Assembly (NCBI RefSeq): GCF_002954705.1
Contig: NZ_MSCO01000001.1
Location: 981,704 to 1,045,703 of the forward strand
DNA length: 64,000 bases
Direction: 5' to 3'
From: Aliivibrio sifiae
GTDB lineage: Bacteria; Pseudomonadota; Gammaproteobacteria; Enterobacterales; Vibrionaceae
Of the stretch, positions 21,282-30,213 are shown one piece after another; positions within the stretch are counted from its first letter, which is position 1, and every line of letters starts with the position of its first letter. The notes beneath the pieces are model-generated. The model was not told the origin of the DNA. It ran no database searches and saw only the letters and a program-made list of their open reading frames with translations. A program made the translations under genes and the position numbers.

Positions 21282-21898
21282 GCCAACAAGAATTAGCAAC
21301 ACGTATTGATTGGGAGAAAGTGGACGGTTTAGTTCCTGCTATTATTCAAGATTTTGGTTCGAGCCAAGTATTGATGATGGGTTACATGAACCAAGAAGCT
21401 CTTGCGAAAACATTAGAAACAGAGAAAGTTACTTTTTTTTCTCGCACTAAAAATCGTTTATGGACTAAGGGTGAGGAATCAGGCAACAGTTTAAATCTGG
21501 TGAATGTTTCTTTAGATTGCGATAACGATACTTTGCTTATTAAAGTCAATCCTGTTGGACCAACTTGTCACACTGGAACAACCACCTGTTGGGACGGTGA
21601 TAAAACTGAAGAAACACAATTGGTGTGGCTTCATCAGTTGGAACAGCTACTTGCCGAGCGTAAGAATGCTGATCCTGACTCATCTTACACAGCAAGTCTC
21701 TATGCCCGTGGCACCAAGCGTATTTCGCAAAAAGTTGGCGAAGAAGGCGTTGAAGTCGCGCTTGCAGCGACGTCGGGTGACAAGGCGGAGCTAGTGTGTG
21801 AATCAGCCGATTTGATGTATCACCTATTTGTTCTGCTTCAAGATCAAGGCCTATCGTTCGATGATGTGATTAATAAACTGAAAGAACGTCATAAATAA
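21278..21898 (+). CDS. hisI: HisIE, bifunctional phosphoribosyl-AMP cyclohydrolase / phosphoribosyl-ATP pyrophosphatase
   Basis: Second and third steps of histidine synthesis in one 206-residue chain. Residues 1-115 are the cyclohydrolase, with the zinc-binding [12 protein letters not shown] segment and [10 protein letters not shown]. Residues 120-206 are the pyrophosphohydrolase with [13 protein letters not shown] and [13 protein letters not shown]. It is the last his gene and is followed by a strong terminator. Confidence 0.96.
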
Positions 21899-21924
21899 GC
21901 CTCTTTAATTACAAATAAGAACTC

Positions 21925-21952
21925 AACGCCGATCATCTGATCGGCGTTTTTA
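21925..21952 (+). terminator. His operon terminator
   Basis: Perfect AACGCCGATCA / TGATCGGCGTT stem with a 2-nt loop followed by a T-run, 26 nt after the hisI stop. Confidence 0.93.
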
Positions 21953-22006
21953 TTGGAATTGAGATACCATCCTCGCTATACTCTGCGCTCAATTTTAGGA
22001 GCGCCA

Positions 22007-22693
22007 ATGTTCGATATCCTTTATAAGAATTCAGATTTTCTTGTTATAAATAAGCACCCAAACATCAGTGTTCATAAAGACGATGGTGAAACCTCATTAT
22101 TGATTGAACTCGCTAAAGTTACTGGTGATAAGCAGCTTTATTTAATCCATCGTTTAGACAAAATGACATCAGGCTTATTGTTGATTGGCCGAAACCAGTC
22201 TGCTGCCAGTGAATTATCACAGTTGTTTGCTAAGCGTTTAGTTGAGAAATACTACCTCGCTATTGGGGATAAAAAGCCTAAGAAAAAACAAGGTCTGGTT
22301 ATTGGCGATATGGAACGTTCACGTAGAGCGTCATGGAAGCTCATTAACAGCAAAGAAAACCCTGCGATTACTCAGTTTTTCTCAACGGCGGCCTATAATG
22401 GTAATCGTTTATTTTTATGTAAACCACATACTGGGAAAACTCATCAAATTCGAGTTGCATTAAAAAGTGTCGGCTCGGGCATTTTAGGCGATTCAATTTA
22501 CAGCTCATCTAAAGCAGATCGCGGTTACCTCCACGCTTATGCTTTACGTTTTACCTATCAAGACCAAGCATTTGAATTTGTTGAAGCACCAAAGCATGGT
22601 GAAGAGTGGCAAGATGAGACCATTCAAGCAGGATTATCGCAGTGGCAAACACCGTGGACATTAACTTGGCCAGAGATTAAGAAGAAATCATGA
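22007..22693 (+). CDS. RluA-family pseudouridine synthase
   Basis: A 228-residue RNA pseudouridine synthase without an S4 domain. It begins MFDILYKNSDFLVINKHPN, has the catalytic HRLDKMTSGLLLI segment with Asp near residue 51, and the later KTHQIRVALKSVG segment. The frame is open further upstream to a TTG at 21953, but that would run through the his terminator; the ATG at 22007 has AGGAG upstream. Its end overlaps the next gene by 4 nt (ATGA). The RNA target is not known from sequence. Confidence 0.88.
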   Translation: MFDILYKNSDFLVINKHPNISVHKDDGETSLLIELAKVTGDKQLYLIHRLDKMTSGLLLIGRNQSAASELSQLFAKRLVEKYYLAIGDKKPKKKQGLVIGDMERSRRASWKLINSKENPAITQFFSTAAYNGNRLFLCKPHTGKTHQIRVALKSVGSGILGDSIYSSSKADRGYLHAYALRFTYQDQAFEFVEAPKHGEEWQDETIQAGLSQWQTPWTLTWPEIKKKS

Positions 22694-23655
22694 AGATAGA
22701 AGCATTAGATACCTTATTTACTCATTTAGAAACGCAATTAACTACCTCACAGAATGAGCTACGCCGTTTATTCCATGGTCGAGGTCAGTGTTTTGAAGGA
22801 TTAGAACAACTCACTGTTGATTGGCTTCAAGGTCAAGATTCTCAAGAACAGGGCTCTCAAGGTCAATTGGTTGTAGCGCTATTTAAAGAGCAAGATCCTG
22901 CTTTTGTTGAAGCTCTAGAATCAAAGTTGAACGCGTTTACCGGTTCAGATACATGGAAAAACGCTAAAGGCGAAGCGATTTTATTGCAACATCGTTATCA
23001 AGAGCTAGCACCAACTCAAGTGGTGTGGGGCAGTGAAGAAACCTTCCCTGTTGCTGTAGAGAACGGATTAAAATATCAACTAGAACTGAAAAAGAATCAG
23101 AACATGGGGCTATTTTTAGATATGCGCTATGGTCGAAAATGGGTTCAAGCACACAGTGAAGGTAAATCGGTATTAAACCTATTTGCGTATACGTGTGGTT
23201 TTTCAGTTGCCGCTATTGCCGGTGGTGCGACTCAAGTTGTTAATTTAGATATGGCGAAAGGGCCGCTGAGCCGTGGTCGTGATAATCACCGTTTAAATGA
23301 GCATGATCTGTCTAAAGTTAAATTCTTGGGACATGATATATTTAAGTCGTGGGGTAAGATTAAGAAATTAGGCTTATACGATTTGATCATTATTGATCCG
23401 CCAAGTTTTCAAAAAGGCAGTTTTGCATTGACGAAAGATTACCAAAAGATCTTGCGTCGTTTACCTGATTTATTAAGTGAGACCGGCGAAGTGTTAGCTT
23501 GTGTGAATTCACCTGCAGTATCTACTGATTTCTTAATTGATGGTATGGCTGAAGAAGCGCCAGAGCTGAAGTTTGTAGAGCGTTTAGATAACCCGCCAGA
23601 GTTTGCTGATATTAATCCAGAAAGCGGCTTAAAAGTGATGCGCTTTACTCGCTAA
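22690..23655 (+). CDS. Class I SAM-dependent methyltransferase (RlmI/RlmK-like)
   Basis: A 321-residue methyltransferase of the rRNA-methylase type related to the catalytic part of RlmI/RlmK. SAM-binding motif I is VLNLFAYTCGFSVAAIAGGA (about residues 158-177), then VVNLDMAKGPL, and the catalytic-region motif LIIIDPPSFQKG (about 234-245). A distinctive N-terminal part with LRRLFHGRG has no assignment. Start codon overlaps the upstream pseudouridine synthase stop, so the pair is co-translated; both probably act on RNA, although that is inference. Confidence 0.8.
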   Translation: MKIEALDTLFTHLETQLTTSQNELRRLFHGRGQCFEGLEQLTVDWLQGQDSQEQGSQGQLVVALFKEQDPAFVEALESKLNAFTGSDTWKNAKGEAILLQHRYQELAPTQVVWGSEETFPVAVENGLKYQLELKKNQNMGLFLDMRYGRKWVQAHSEGKSVLNLFAYTCGFSVAAIAGGATQVVNLDMAKGPLSRGRDNHRLNEHDLSKVKFLGHDIFKSWGKIKKLGLYDLIIIDPPSFQKGSFALTKDYQKILRRLPDLLSETGEVLACVNSPAVSTDFLIDGMAEEAPELKFVERLDNPPEFADINPESGLKVMRFTR

Positions 23656-23670
23656 GCTGAAGTTTTATAT

Positions 23671-23702
23671 AAAAAAGCCCCCTTGCGATAAGGGGGTTTT
23701 TA
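23671..23702. terminator. Bidirectional terminator
   Basis: CCCCCTT-GCGA-TAAGGGGG stem with A-run before and T-run after, lying between the convergent methyltransferase and ABC permease genes and serving both. Confidence 0.93.
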
Positions 23703-25439
23703 TTAATCATCAAACAGTAAAGTAATGGCAATTCCCATAAGAATAAGTCCAAAAATGGGTCCTAAAACACCCAAAGGAGCTCTCTCTATATAAGGGAGGT
23801 TTTCTGCTATCATTAATCCCCATTCTGATTCTGGTGGTTTTGCACCTAATCCAATAAAGCTCAAAGAGGTTAGGCTCAATGTAATTACGGGCAACTTTAA
23901 TAGAGTATGCCTTAATAACGGAGGCAGGACATAAGGTAATAAGTAGAAGCGGAAAATCTTGAACTTATTTGTGCCCCAAGTAGGCGCTAAATGAGTATAT
24001 GGTTGGGCTTTAGCTTCAGAAATTAAGCTTGAGCAATGTGCAGCCAGTGGTGCCCATGACACTAAAACAATAGCGATGAGTGCACTGTTCGCATTCATAC
24101 CTGAAATACCTGCGACTAATAAACCAGCCACGATATACGGCACCCCTTTAGTGACTTCAATAAGTCCTTGAGTCCATCGCGTATTAAACCCCATTAAAAT
24201 GCCAGTTAATAAGCTGAGAAATGTAGCTAAAATTCCAGCTTGAAACGTTGATATCATGCCCGCGCCTATTCGAGCTAATAAATCGCGACCTATACCATCT
24301 GCTCCCAATGGGATGTGTATGTTAGGGGAGGCTAAACGAGAAAATTGACTTGAGTAAGAGTCTCTAAATAGTGCCCAAACCGCAATCAGTAATAAAAATG
24401 ATAAAATACTAAATGCGATCATTCGCTTTGGTGCACTTTTAGTCAATTGGAATGATGAATGACTACTAATTAATTTCCCACTTTTAACGCTATGGCCTAA
24501 TATTAACTGCTGTAATAGAAGCCCAAAACTACTGATCATAATAGATAAAAACAGTAGTACTAATAAGCCGCCCTGAAGAATGGGTAGATCTTGTGCCTTT
24601 GCTGCACTAAGAATTAGCCGTCCAATTCCCGGAATCGAAAAAATTTGTTCTACTGCAACCGCTCCGCCGGTGATCCCTATGATAATCATTGAAATTTGAG
24701 GGATTAGACTACTGAGTGCTTTTTTAAGAGCAAAACGGGTTATTTGGTTTGTGTGTACATTCGCACTTAACCAAGTTGTTATCCAGGGTTCATTAAACAC
24801 ACGGAGTAGGCTGTCGTGTAATAAGCGGCTGAATAACCCACTTGCAGGTAAAGCAAGAGCTAAACTTGGTAACCAAATGTTTTGCCAACTTTGCCAACCA
24901 TAAGGCGGGAACCAACCAAGCCAAATAGAAAAAAATAGAATCAGTAAAGAAGCAATAACATATTCAGGCAATGATATAAAAACAATGCTTAAAGAGTGGT
25001 GGTTGCTTTTTAGTGTTCCTTTTTTCCAATGGCTTAACAGCCTCATTAAAGCCATACTGCAAAGTATAAACGTCAACACTAATGCAGTAGACATTAAAAA
25101 TAGAGAGGTAGATAGTGCCTGATGAATAGCAGAAGTTACGGAAGAACCGTCTATCCAAGAGACCCCTAAATCCCCTTTTATTAATCCGGAAAACCAATCA
25201 ATTAACCGTTCAAATGCACTCCGATGAAGTTGGAGATCCGTTCGTACAGCTTGTAAAGATTCAGCCGTTAACAGCTGCTGTTGTCCAGAGCGTGCTCTTA
25301 AGATAGATTGACTTGGATCTATACCCGCAATTTCAGGTATTAAACCAACTAAAATCACTACCGCAGTAAGTGAGATTAGTCGGGATAACCATGGGGTTAA
25401 TATAGATAATGCTGGACGTATTGTTGAAACAGAAAACAT
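23703..25439 (-). CDS. Fused ABC importer permease (DppB-like plus DppC-like)
   Basis: A 578-residue membrane protein that joins two peptide/nickel-type permease domains in one chain. Residues 1-310 resemble DppB/NikB, with an N-terminal helix, a periplasmic segment and an inner-membrane EAA-type loop around IFSIPGIGRLIL. Residues 330-578 resemble DppC/NikC, with PLGADGIGRDLLARI and the loop FIGLGAKPPESEWGLMI. In most systems these are two genes, so the fusion is unusual. It is the last gene of the importer operon, 5 nt after the binding protein. Substrate is unknown. Confidence 0.88.
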   Translation of the reverse strand: MFSVSTIRPALSILTPWLSRLISLTAVVILVGLIPEIAGIDPSQSILRARSGQQQLLTAESLQAVRTDLQLHRSAFERLIDWFSGLIKGDLGVSWIDGSSVTSAIHQALSTSLFLMSTALVLTFILCSMALMRLLSHWKKGTLKSNHHSLSIVFISLPEYVIASLLILFFSIWLGWFPPYGWQSWQNIWLPSLALALPASGLFSRLLHDSLLRVFNEPWITTWLSANVHTNQITRFALKKALSSLIPQISMIIIGITGGAVAVEQIFSIPGIGRLILSAAKAQDLPILQGGLLVLLFLSIMISSFGLLLQQLILGHSVKSGKLISSHSSFQLTKSAPKRMIAFSILSFLLLIAVWALFRDSYSSQFSRLASPNIHIPLGADGIGRDLLARIGAGMISTFQAGILATFLSLLTGILMGFNTRWTQGLIEVTKGVPYIVAGLLVAGISGMNANSALIAIVLVSWAPLAAHCSSLISEAKAQPYTHLAPTWGTNKFKIFRFYLLPYVLPPLLRHTLLKLPVITLSLTSLSFIGLGAKPPESEWGLMIAENLPYIERAPLGVLGPIFGLILMGIAITLLFDD

Positions 25440-25444
25440 TTACT

Positions 25445-26946
25445 TTAATTAACCTGCGTTTGTTGGTTAATTAAACGACGTTCACTAGGATCTCGGATTA
25501 CATTCATCACTCTCTTGCTTTCGCCTTGGATTACACGTTCATGTAATAAAGGAATAGCAGCAAAGTCGTTTAGTATTTTTTGTTCAGCATCAATAATGGC
25601 TTGCTGTCGTTTCGCCCCTAAAGATTGTAAATCGGCATGATAAAGCGCGCTATCAACGTCTTTTGAGCAGTAATGACCTAAGTTATATGAACCTTTACAC
25701 CCAAAATCACTCATCATGTAAGCCACAGGGTCACCCGAATCAAGTACTGTTGCTCGAGAAAGAATAAAGGCATCAAATTTACCCGCTAAAGCATCATTTT
25801 CAATCTGAGCATACTCACGGATATCAAGCTTAACGTTAAAACCGACCGCTTCAAATTGCTGCTTTAAAAGTGCTGCGACTTCTGGAAGCTCGGCACGGTC
25901 AGTGAAAGTACCAATGACAATGGTTTCTCCGTTAGCTTTTAGGTTTTTATCTAAAAACGGTGCTTCTGGTCGAAGTGGTGCGGCCCAAGTCAGTGCTGGT
26001 CCAAATAAGCCTTGAGCGATATCTGCATGGTTTTCATAAACCATTTCAACTATTTGTTGTTTATTGATAGCTGCTGCTGCGGTTTTACGTAGTGCGATTT
26101 GGCTGAAAACTTTTGATTTGTTATTTAAGTAGAGTGTATTTGTTCTTGGCATCGCTACTTCATAAAGTAATTCAGAATCAATTGTGGCTATTTGTGATAC
26201 AGGAACGGCTTCAACAATATCTGCGGTACCTGTTCGCAGAGCGGCAGCACGAGAGAAGCCGTTTGGAACATATTCAACATTAACAGTATCTATTTGCGCT
26301 TTCTCACCCCAATAACCATCAAATCGATGGAGTTTAGCACTTGTACTGCCATTAATGTTTACTAGTTCAAATGGGCCAGTTCCCATCCCAGTAGGAATGA
26401 CTTGTCCATTTTCTTTATAAGCACCTGAAGCTAGAATCGCTAATTGAGGACTAGATAGACGGTTTGGTAAAAGTGGGTCGTTAAAAGTAGTACCAATCTC
26501 GACAGTAGAATCGTTTAGTGCTTTTATTTTTAAATCAATACCATCAAGAATACGAGGTTTAGGCGCAGCTTCTAATGCTTTTTGTAAAGAGTTAGTGACT
26601 GCAAATGCATCTAATGTTGAACCATCATGAAAAGTAACACCTTGTCGAACAGTAAAACGCCAAGTAAGAGGATCAACTTGTTCCCATGCTGTTGCTAGCA
26701 TTGGTTCGGCGTTAGATTGCGCATTTAAGTTTACTAGAGTTTCTGCTGTACTCCATCGAGATAACTTGAACGCATCATCAGATAAAGGGGATAGACCAGT
26801 CCTTTGTGGTTGCATCATGGCAATGTTAATTTCTGATGTTGTATTTTCTTTATCAGCATCGACTTTAGCATCAAAACAGCCAGTCAAAGGTAGAGTCAAT
26901 GCAAGCATGCAAGCATGCAAGCTAGCTTTATTGTATAGAGACGCAT
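25445..26946 (-). CDS. ABC importer substrate-binding lipoprotein (SBP_bac_5), signal peptide out of frame
   Basis: A periplasmic binding protein of the peptide/nickel class (family 5), about 490 residues, with WEQVDPLTWRFTVRQGVTFHDG and a lipobox LTGC. The best start is the ATG at 26946, 9 nt after the ATPase gene, but in the sequence given it reads only 16 codons (MRLYTIKLACMLACLH) and stops. The main frame lies +2 relative to it. The shift occurs in two tandem copies of an 8-bp unit at 26905-26920; removal of one unit gives MRLYTIKLACMLA joined to LTLPLTGC, an ideal lipoprotein signal. Starting in frame would need a TTG at 26920 or a late ATG, neither giving a normal signal. Confidence 0.82.
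26899..26920. repeat. 8-bp tandem repeat in the binding-protein signal sequence
   Basis: On the plus strand GCATGCAA occurs at 26905-26912 and again at 26913-26920, with a partial third copy (ATGCAA) at 26899-26904. Eight bases is not a multiple of three, so gain or loss of one unit changes the reading frame of the lipoprotein gene. Confidence 0.85.
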
Positions 26947-26955
26947 AATGATGTT

Positions 26956-27765
26956 TTATTCCAGTAGTTGTGTTGGTTGATTCGGTATGATTAGAGATTG
27001 AGCATTAATCAAGGCTTGAGTGGTGGGGTGGTTAGGCGCCGTCATTATTTGGTTAGATGGACCAAATTCAGCTACTTCTCCATGATCTAGGACTAAAATG
27101 TCATCACATAACGTTTGTGCTGCTTGCAGGTCATGTGTAATTAAAATAAGGCGCATATTTAAGCGTGATTTTAATGACATTAATAAATCAAGTATCTTTT
27201 GACGACTAACAGGATCGAGGCTGCTAGTTGGCTCATCAGCAATAAGAATTGATGGCTTAACGACTAATGCCCGAGCAATAGCAACTCGTTGTGCTTGACC
27301 TGTAGAAAGCTGTTGTGCGGTTAATGACAGCAGTTTCTTTGATAAGCCGACTTCTTTGAGGGTTTCTTTAATCCTTGCTGTATGATCACTTTCATCCTTA
27401 AGGTTTAAAAGAGGCTCATGCAAGATTTGATAAATAGTGTAGTAAGGATTTAAGCTTGTATGTGGTTCTTGTGGTATCAATTGCATTCGCTTAGATACAC
27501 TGATTTGAGCTTTACGTGAGCTTATTGGCAAAGAATTCCCAAAGAGTGTGATATGGCCGCTCGTTGTTTTACGCAGTCCAAATAATAATTCAATTAAGGT
27601 TGATTTCCCTGCTCCTGAAGGACCAACAATGGCTAGGTTTTTATCTTTAATACATAAGTTTATATTATTAAGAGCTTTAAAGGGCTTACCTCCTAACCAA
27701 CGAGGCAAAGAGTAGTGATGAACAGAGACGCTGTCGAATTGAATCGATGTGATTATTTTATTCAT
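26956..27765 (-). CDS. ABC importer ATP-binding subunit (DppF-like)
   Basis: An ATPase of about 269 residues with Walker A GPSGAGKS, an altered signature LSTGQ (usually LSGGQ), Walker B ILIADEPTSSLD and the H-loop ITHD. The ATG at 27765 overlaps the upstream ATPase stop (ATGA), which decides the start over an in-frame codon further upstream. The C-terminal tail with APNHPTTQALI resembles the extension of oligopeptide-type ATPases. It pairs with the next ATPase to energise the fused permease. Confidence 0.9.
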   Translation of the reverse strand: MNKIITSIQFDSVSVHHYSLPRWLGGKPFKALNNINLCIKDKNLAIVGPSGAGKSTLIELLFGLRKTTSGHITLFGNSLPISSRKAQISVSKRMQLIPQEPHTSLNPYYTIYQILHEPLLNLKDESDHTARIKETLKEVGLSKKLLSLTAQQLSTGQAQRVAIARALVVKPSILIADEPTSSLDPVSRQKILDLLMSLKSRLNMRLILITHDLQAAQTLCDDILVLDHGEVAEFGPSNQIMTAPNHPTTQALINAQSLIIPNQPTQLLE

Positions 27766-28520
27766 GTGATGAGCGCTTTTAATGAGCAACAAAAAGAATG
27801 AGAACTGGCGTTTAAAGCCTCTTTAGGTGGACCATACGCAACCATTTTTCCTTCATCGATGACAAGTAATTTGTCACAAGCAAGAGCACTTTGAAGATTA
27901 TGAGTAATTAATATCCCTGCAAGCTGTTTTTCTTTAATATTCTCTCGAATTAACGTTAGGATCTCTTGTTCTGTTATGGGATCTAGGGCGCTCGTTGGCT
28001 CATCTGCGATTAAAACTTCAGCATTGCTTAGAAGGCCAATTGCGATACATATTCGTTGACGTTGACCTCCGGATAATTGACCTGGGTAGAGAGGGAGAAT
28101 TGATTCAGGATCTGAAAATTCAAGTCTATTAAGAAGTTCTATAATCGTTTTTTGTGTGACTTTATTTAACTTCGTTTGAGAACTTGTTAATGCAAGACAT
28201 AGCTGCCCTTCAACAGAGACTAAAGGATTAAGGGCTTGAAGAGCGTCTTGAAAGATAAAAGCAGGGCGTTGGGCTGCAGGCCTGTTTAGTAAAGGAATAT
28301 TAGAAACGTCATAACCAGAAAGAGAAATATGACCTCTAACTTGAACAGTATCTGAAGTAAAACCGGCAATAGCGCGGGATAACATCGATTTACCTATACC
28401 AGAAGGCCCCATGATTGCTAATAATTCACCACGAGAGACGTCGAAAGTAATATCGTTAAATAATACTCTTGAAGAGGTTGATACACTTAATTGATTAACT
28501 GAAACTATAGGTAAATTCAC
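27762..28520 (-). CDS. ABC importer ATP-binding subunit (DppD-like)
   Basis: A 252-residue ATPase: Walker A GPSGIGKS (about residues 39-46), signature LSGGQRQR, Walker B VLIADEPTSALD and the H-loop ITHN. The start is a GTG only 20 nt downstream of the Zur-like box, without a strong ribosome site. First gene of the four-gene importer operon (two ATPases, binding lipoprotein, fused permease), all closely spaced or overlapping. Confidence 0.9.
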   Translation of the reverse strand: MNLPIVSVNQLSVSTSSRVLFNDITFDVSRGELLAIMGPSGIGKSMLSRAIAGFTSDTVQVRGHISLSGYDVSNIPLLNRPAAQRPAFIFQDALQALNPLVSVEGQLCLALTSSQTKLNKVTQKTIIELLNRLEFSDPESILPLYPGQLSGGQRQRICIAIGLLSNAEVLIADEPTSALDPITEQEILTLIRENIKEKQLAGILITHNLQSALACDKLLVIDEGKMVAYGPPKEALNASSHSFCCSLKALIT

Positions 28521-28539
28521 ACTAACTCATTTAATGATA

Positions 28540-28554
28540 TGTTATAACATAACA
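28540..28554. promoter_or_regulatory. Zur-like box ahead of the ABC importer
   Basis: TGTTATAACATAACA: an inverted repeat TGTTAT / ATAACA around a 3-nt centre, differing at one position from the gamma-proteobacterial Zur core TGTTATAnTATAACA as I know it. It ends 20 nt before the GTG start of the first ATPase gene, where a bound repressor would block transcription. This suggests zinc-dependent control. The region is AT-rich, so a chance match is possible. Confidence 0.55.
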
Positions 28555-28691
28555 ATGGTATCATTTTGAAATAATAATGAAAAGTGTCGAAGAGTAACAA
28601 TTGATTGATTTAACATTAAATCAACCAAAAGTAGGCCAGACAGTTCAATCTGGCGGAATTTAGTGATTAGACTCTGTATCGTATTTTTAAA

Positions 28692-29996
28692 TTAAAGCAT
28701 TTTTTGTTTTATTTGATAAATAAATGGGTATAAAAACATGATTCGGCCAAGGTAGAAAATGGTAAATGCTAGCCATAGACCATGATTTCCCCACCAGTTG
28801 ACGGTGAATGTTTGTGTAATCAAAAATAATAATAGCGTGGCTAGACTAGAGTCTCTCACTGGGCGGGTTGTTCCTGTTCCAGTAAAAATGCCATAGATAG
28901 TTAAGCCAAATCCTGCAACGAGTGGAAAAACGATTAACCACGGTGTCATATTGTCATAAATAGTGATGAGTTCAACTTGATCGGTAAAGAGTAAAATAAG
29001 GCTATTTTTGAATAAGATGACCACCAGTGTAAGAGTAATTATAAGCCCAGTAGTCCATTGTGCGTTGAGTTTTACTACTTGGTTGAACATTGTTTTATCT
29101 TTTTGTCCGATGGATTTACCAGCGAATACACTTGAGGCATTAGCGATACCGTCAAACATATAGCTAATAATAAAAGTAACCTGCATTAAAATTGCGTTGG
29201 CTGCGAGTACGTCAGTACCAAGTTGTGAGCCTATACGAGCGATCATATTAAAGAAGACTAATATGCATATAGTACGTATTAATAAATCAGAATTAGATGA
29301 AATAATGACGGATAAATCTTGTTTACTGATCTTTGTGGATTGTAAAAATGCAGATACCGGGATTTTGCTTGTTTTTAGTACGATGGTTATTCCAATAATA
29401 AAGGTTGTGATTTGAGCAATTAAACTAGCGTAAGCGACGCCAGCGACCCCAAGGTCAAAGTAGAAAACAAAGATCACATCAAGAACGATATTTAATATGT
29501 TGCCGAAAACCTGCGTATAAAGAGTCTCTTTTGCTTTTGCCTGCCCCATTAACCATCCGATAATTGAATAGTTCATTAACACAAAAGGGGCGCCATAAAT
29601 CAGAATACTAAAGTACAAATGAGCTTGTTCTGCAACAATAGGGTCTGGTGATATTACCCAAAGAGCCCCTTGCCAAATGAATGATTGGAAAATCATAAAG
29701 ATAAGGCCGATAGATGCCGAAAGAATGAACGGTCTCATTAAGCTATTGATTAAACTCGACTGGCATCCTTTTCCTAAAGCTATTGCGCTTTGTCCTGTCG
29801 TACTGACACGAAAAAATCCGAATAGCCAATAGATGGTGTTCATGATAACCGTACCTATGGCTACACCTCCAATTAACTCAGCAATGCCCATTTGCCCAAT
29901 AACAGCCGTATCAACAGCACCTAATAAAGGTTGAGTGACGGTTGATATAATGAATGGAAAGGCAATTTTAGAGTAATCTTTGTGTGTTATAGTCAT
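28692..29996 (-). CDS. MATE-family efflux transporter (DinF-like)
   Basis: A 434-residue membrane protein with about 12 helices in two similar halves. The start IAFPFIISTVTQPLLGAVDTAVIGQMG is typical of the DinF branch of MATE exporters, with FRVSTTGQSAIALGKG in the first half and SYMFDGIANASSVFAGKSIGQ opening the second. Family members expel organic cations, drugs or metabolites using sodium or proton gradients. A Fur-like box lies 14 nt before the ATG. The neighbouring operon in the same orientation is a metal/peptide-type importer, so the exported compound might be a metallophore; this is speculation. Confidence 0.88.
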   Translation of the reverse strand: MTITHKDYSKIAFPFIISTVTQPLLGAVDTAVIGQMGIAELIGGVAIGTVIMNTIYWLFGFFRVSTTGQSAIALGKGCQSSLINSLMRPFILSASIGLIFMIFQSFIWQGALWVISPDPIVAEQAHLYFSILIYGAPFVLMNYSIIGWLMGQAKAKETLYTQVFGNILNIVLDVIFVFYFDLGVAGVAYASLIAQITTFIIGITIVLKTSKIPVSAFLQSTKISKQDLSVIISSNSDLLIRTICILVFFNMIARIGSQLGTDVLAANAILMQVTFIISYMFDGIANASSVFAGKSIGQKDKTMFNQVVKLNAQWTTGLIITLTLVVILFKNSLILLFTDQVELITIYDNMTPWLIVFPLVAGFGLTIYGIFTGTGTTRPVRDSSLATLLLFLITQTFTVNWWGNHGLWLAFTIFYLGRIMFLYPFIYQIKQKML

Positions 29997-30009
29997 GAAG
30001 TCTTGTTAG

Positions 30010-30024
30010 TGATAATCATTTTCA
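30010..30024. promoter_or_regulatory. Fur-like box ahead of the MATE gene
   Basis: TGATAATCATTTTCA matches the 7-1-7 Fur core TGATAATnATTATCA at all but one position and ends just upstream of the MATE start. It suggests iron-dependent repression. The site is so close to the ATG that it must overlap the transcription start or leader. Confidence 0.55.
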
Positions 30025-30167
30025 TTAACGGTAACTTTTATTGTTAAGCTTGTCATTAAATATTTTAACAATAGGTGTTAGATCTTGTTATTTATGGAAA
30101 ATATATAGGTAATGTTATTGATATGTACAAAGGGAGCGGTGGTAGTAAAGAAATTAAAGTCGCAACT

Positions 30168-30206
30168 TAAATGGCCAACATTTGAATAAATGTTAGGCCA
30201 TTTTGT
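30168..30206 (-). terminator. Terminator-like hairpin after the AspS-like gene
   Basis: AATGGCC-AACATTT / AAATGTT-GGCCATT, with a 2-nt bulge, lies just after the stop of the lipoprotein gene. T-richness after the stem is modest on the minus strand and better on the plus strand. Confidence 0.6.
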
Positions 30207-30213
30207 ATTTGTA

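Noticed and set aside
28630..28660. Small CCAGA/TCTGG hairpin after the MATE gene as terminator
   Set aside because: Five-base stem with no T-run; too weak to call.
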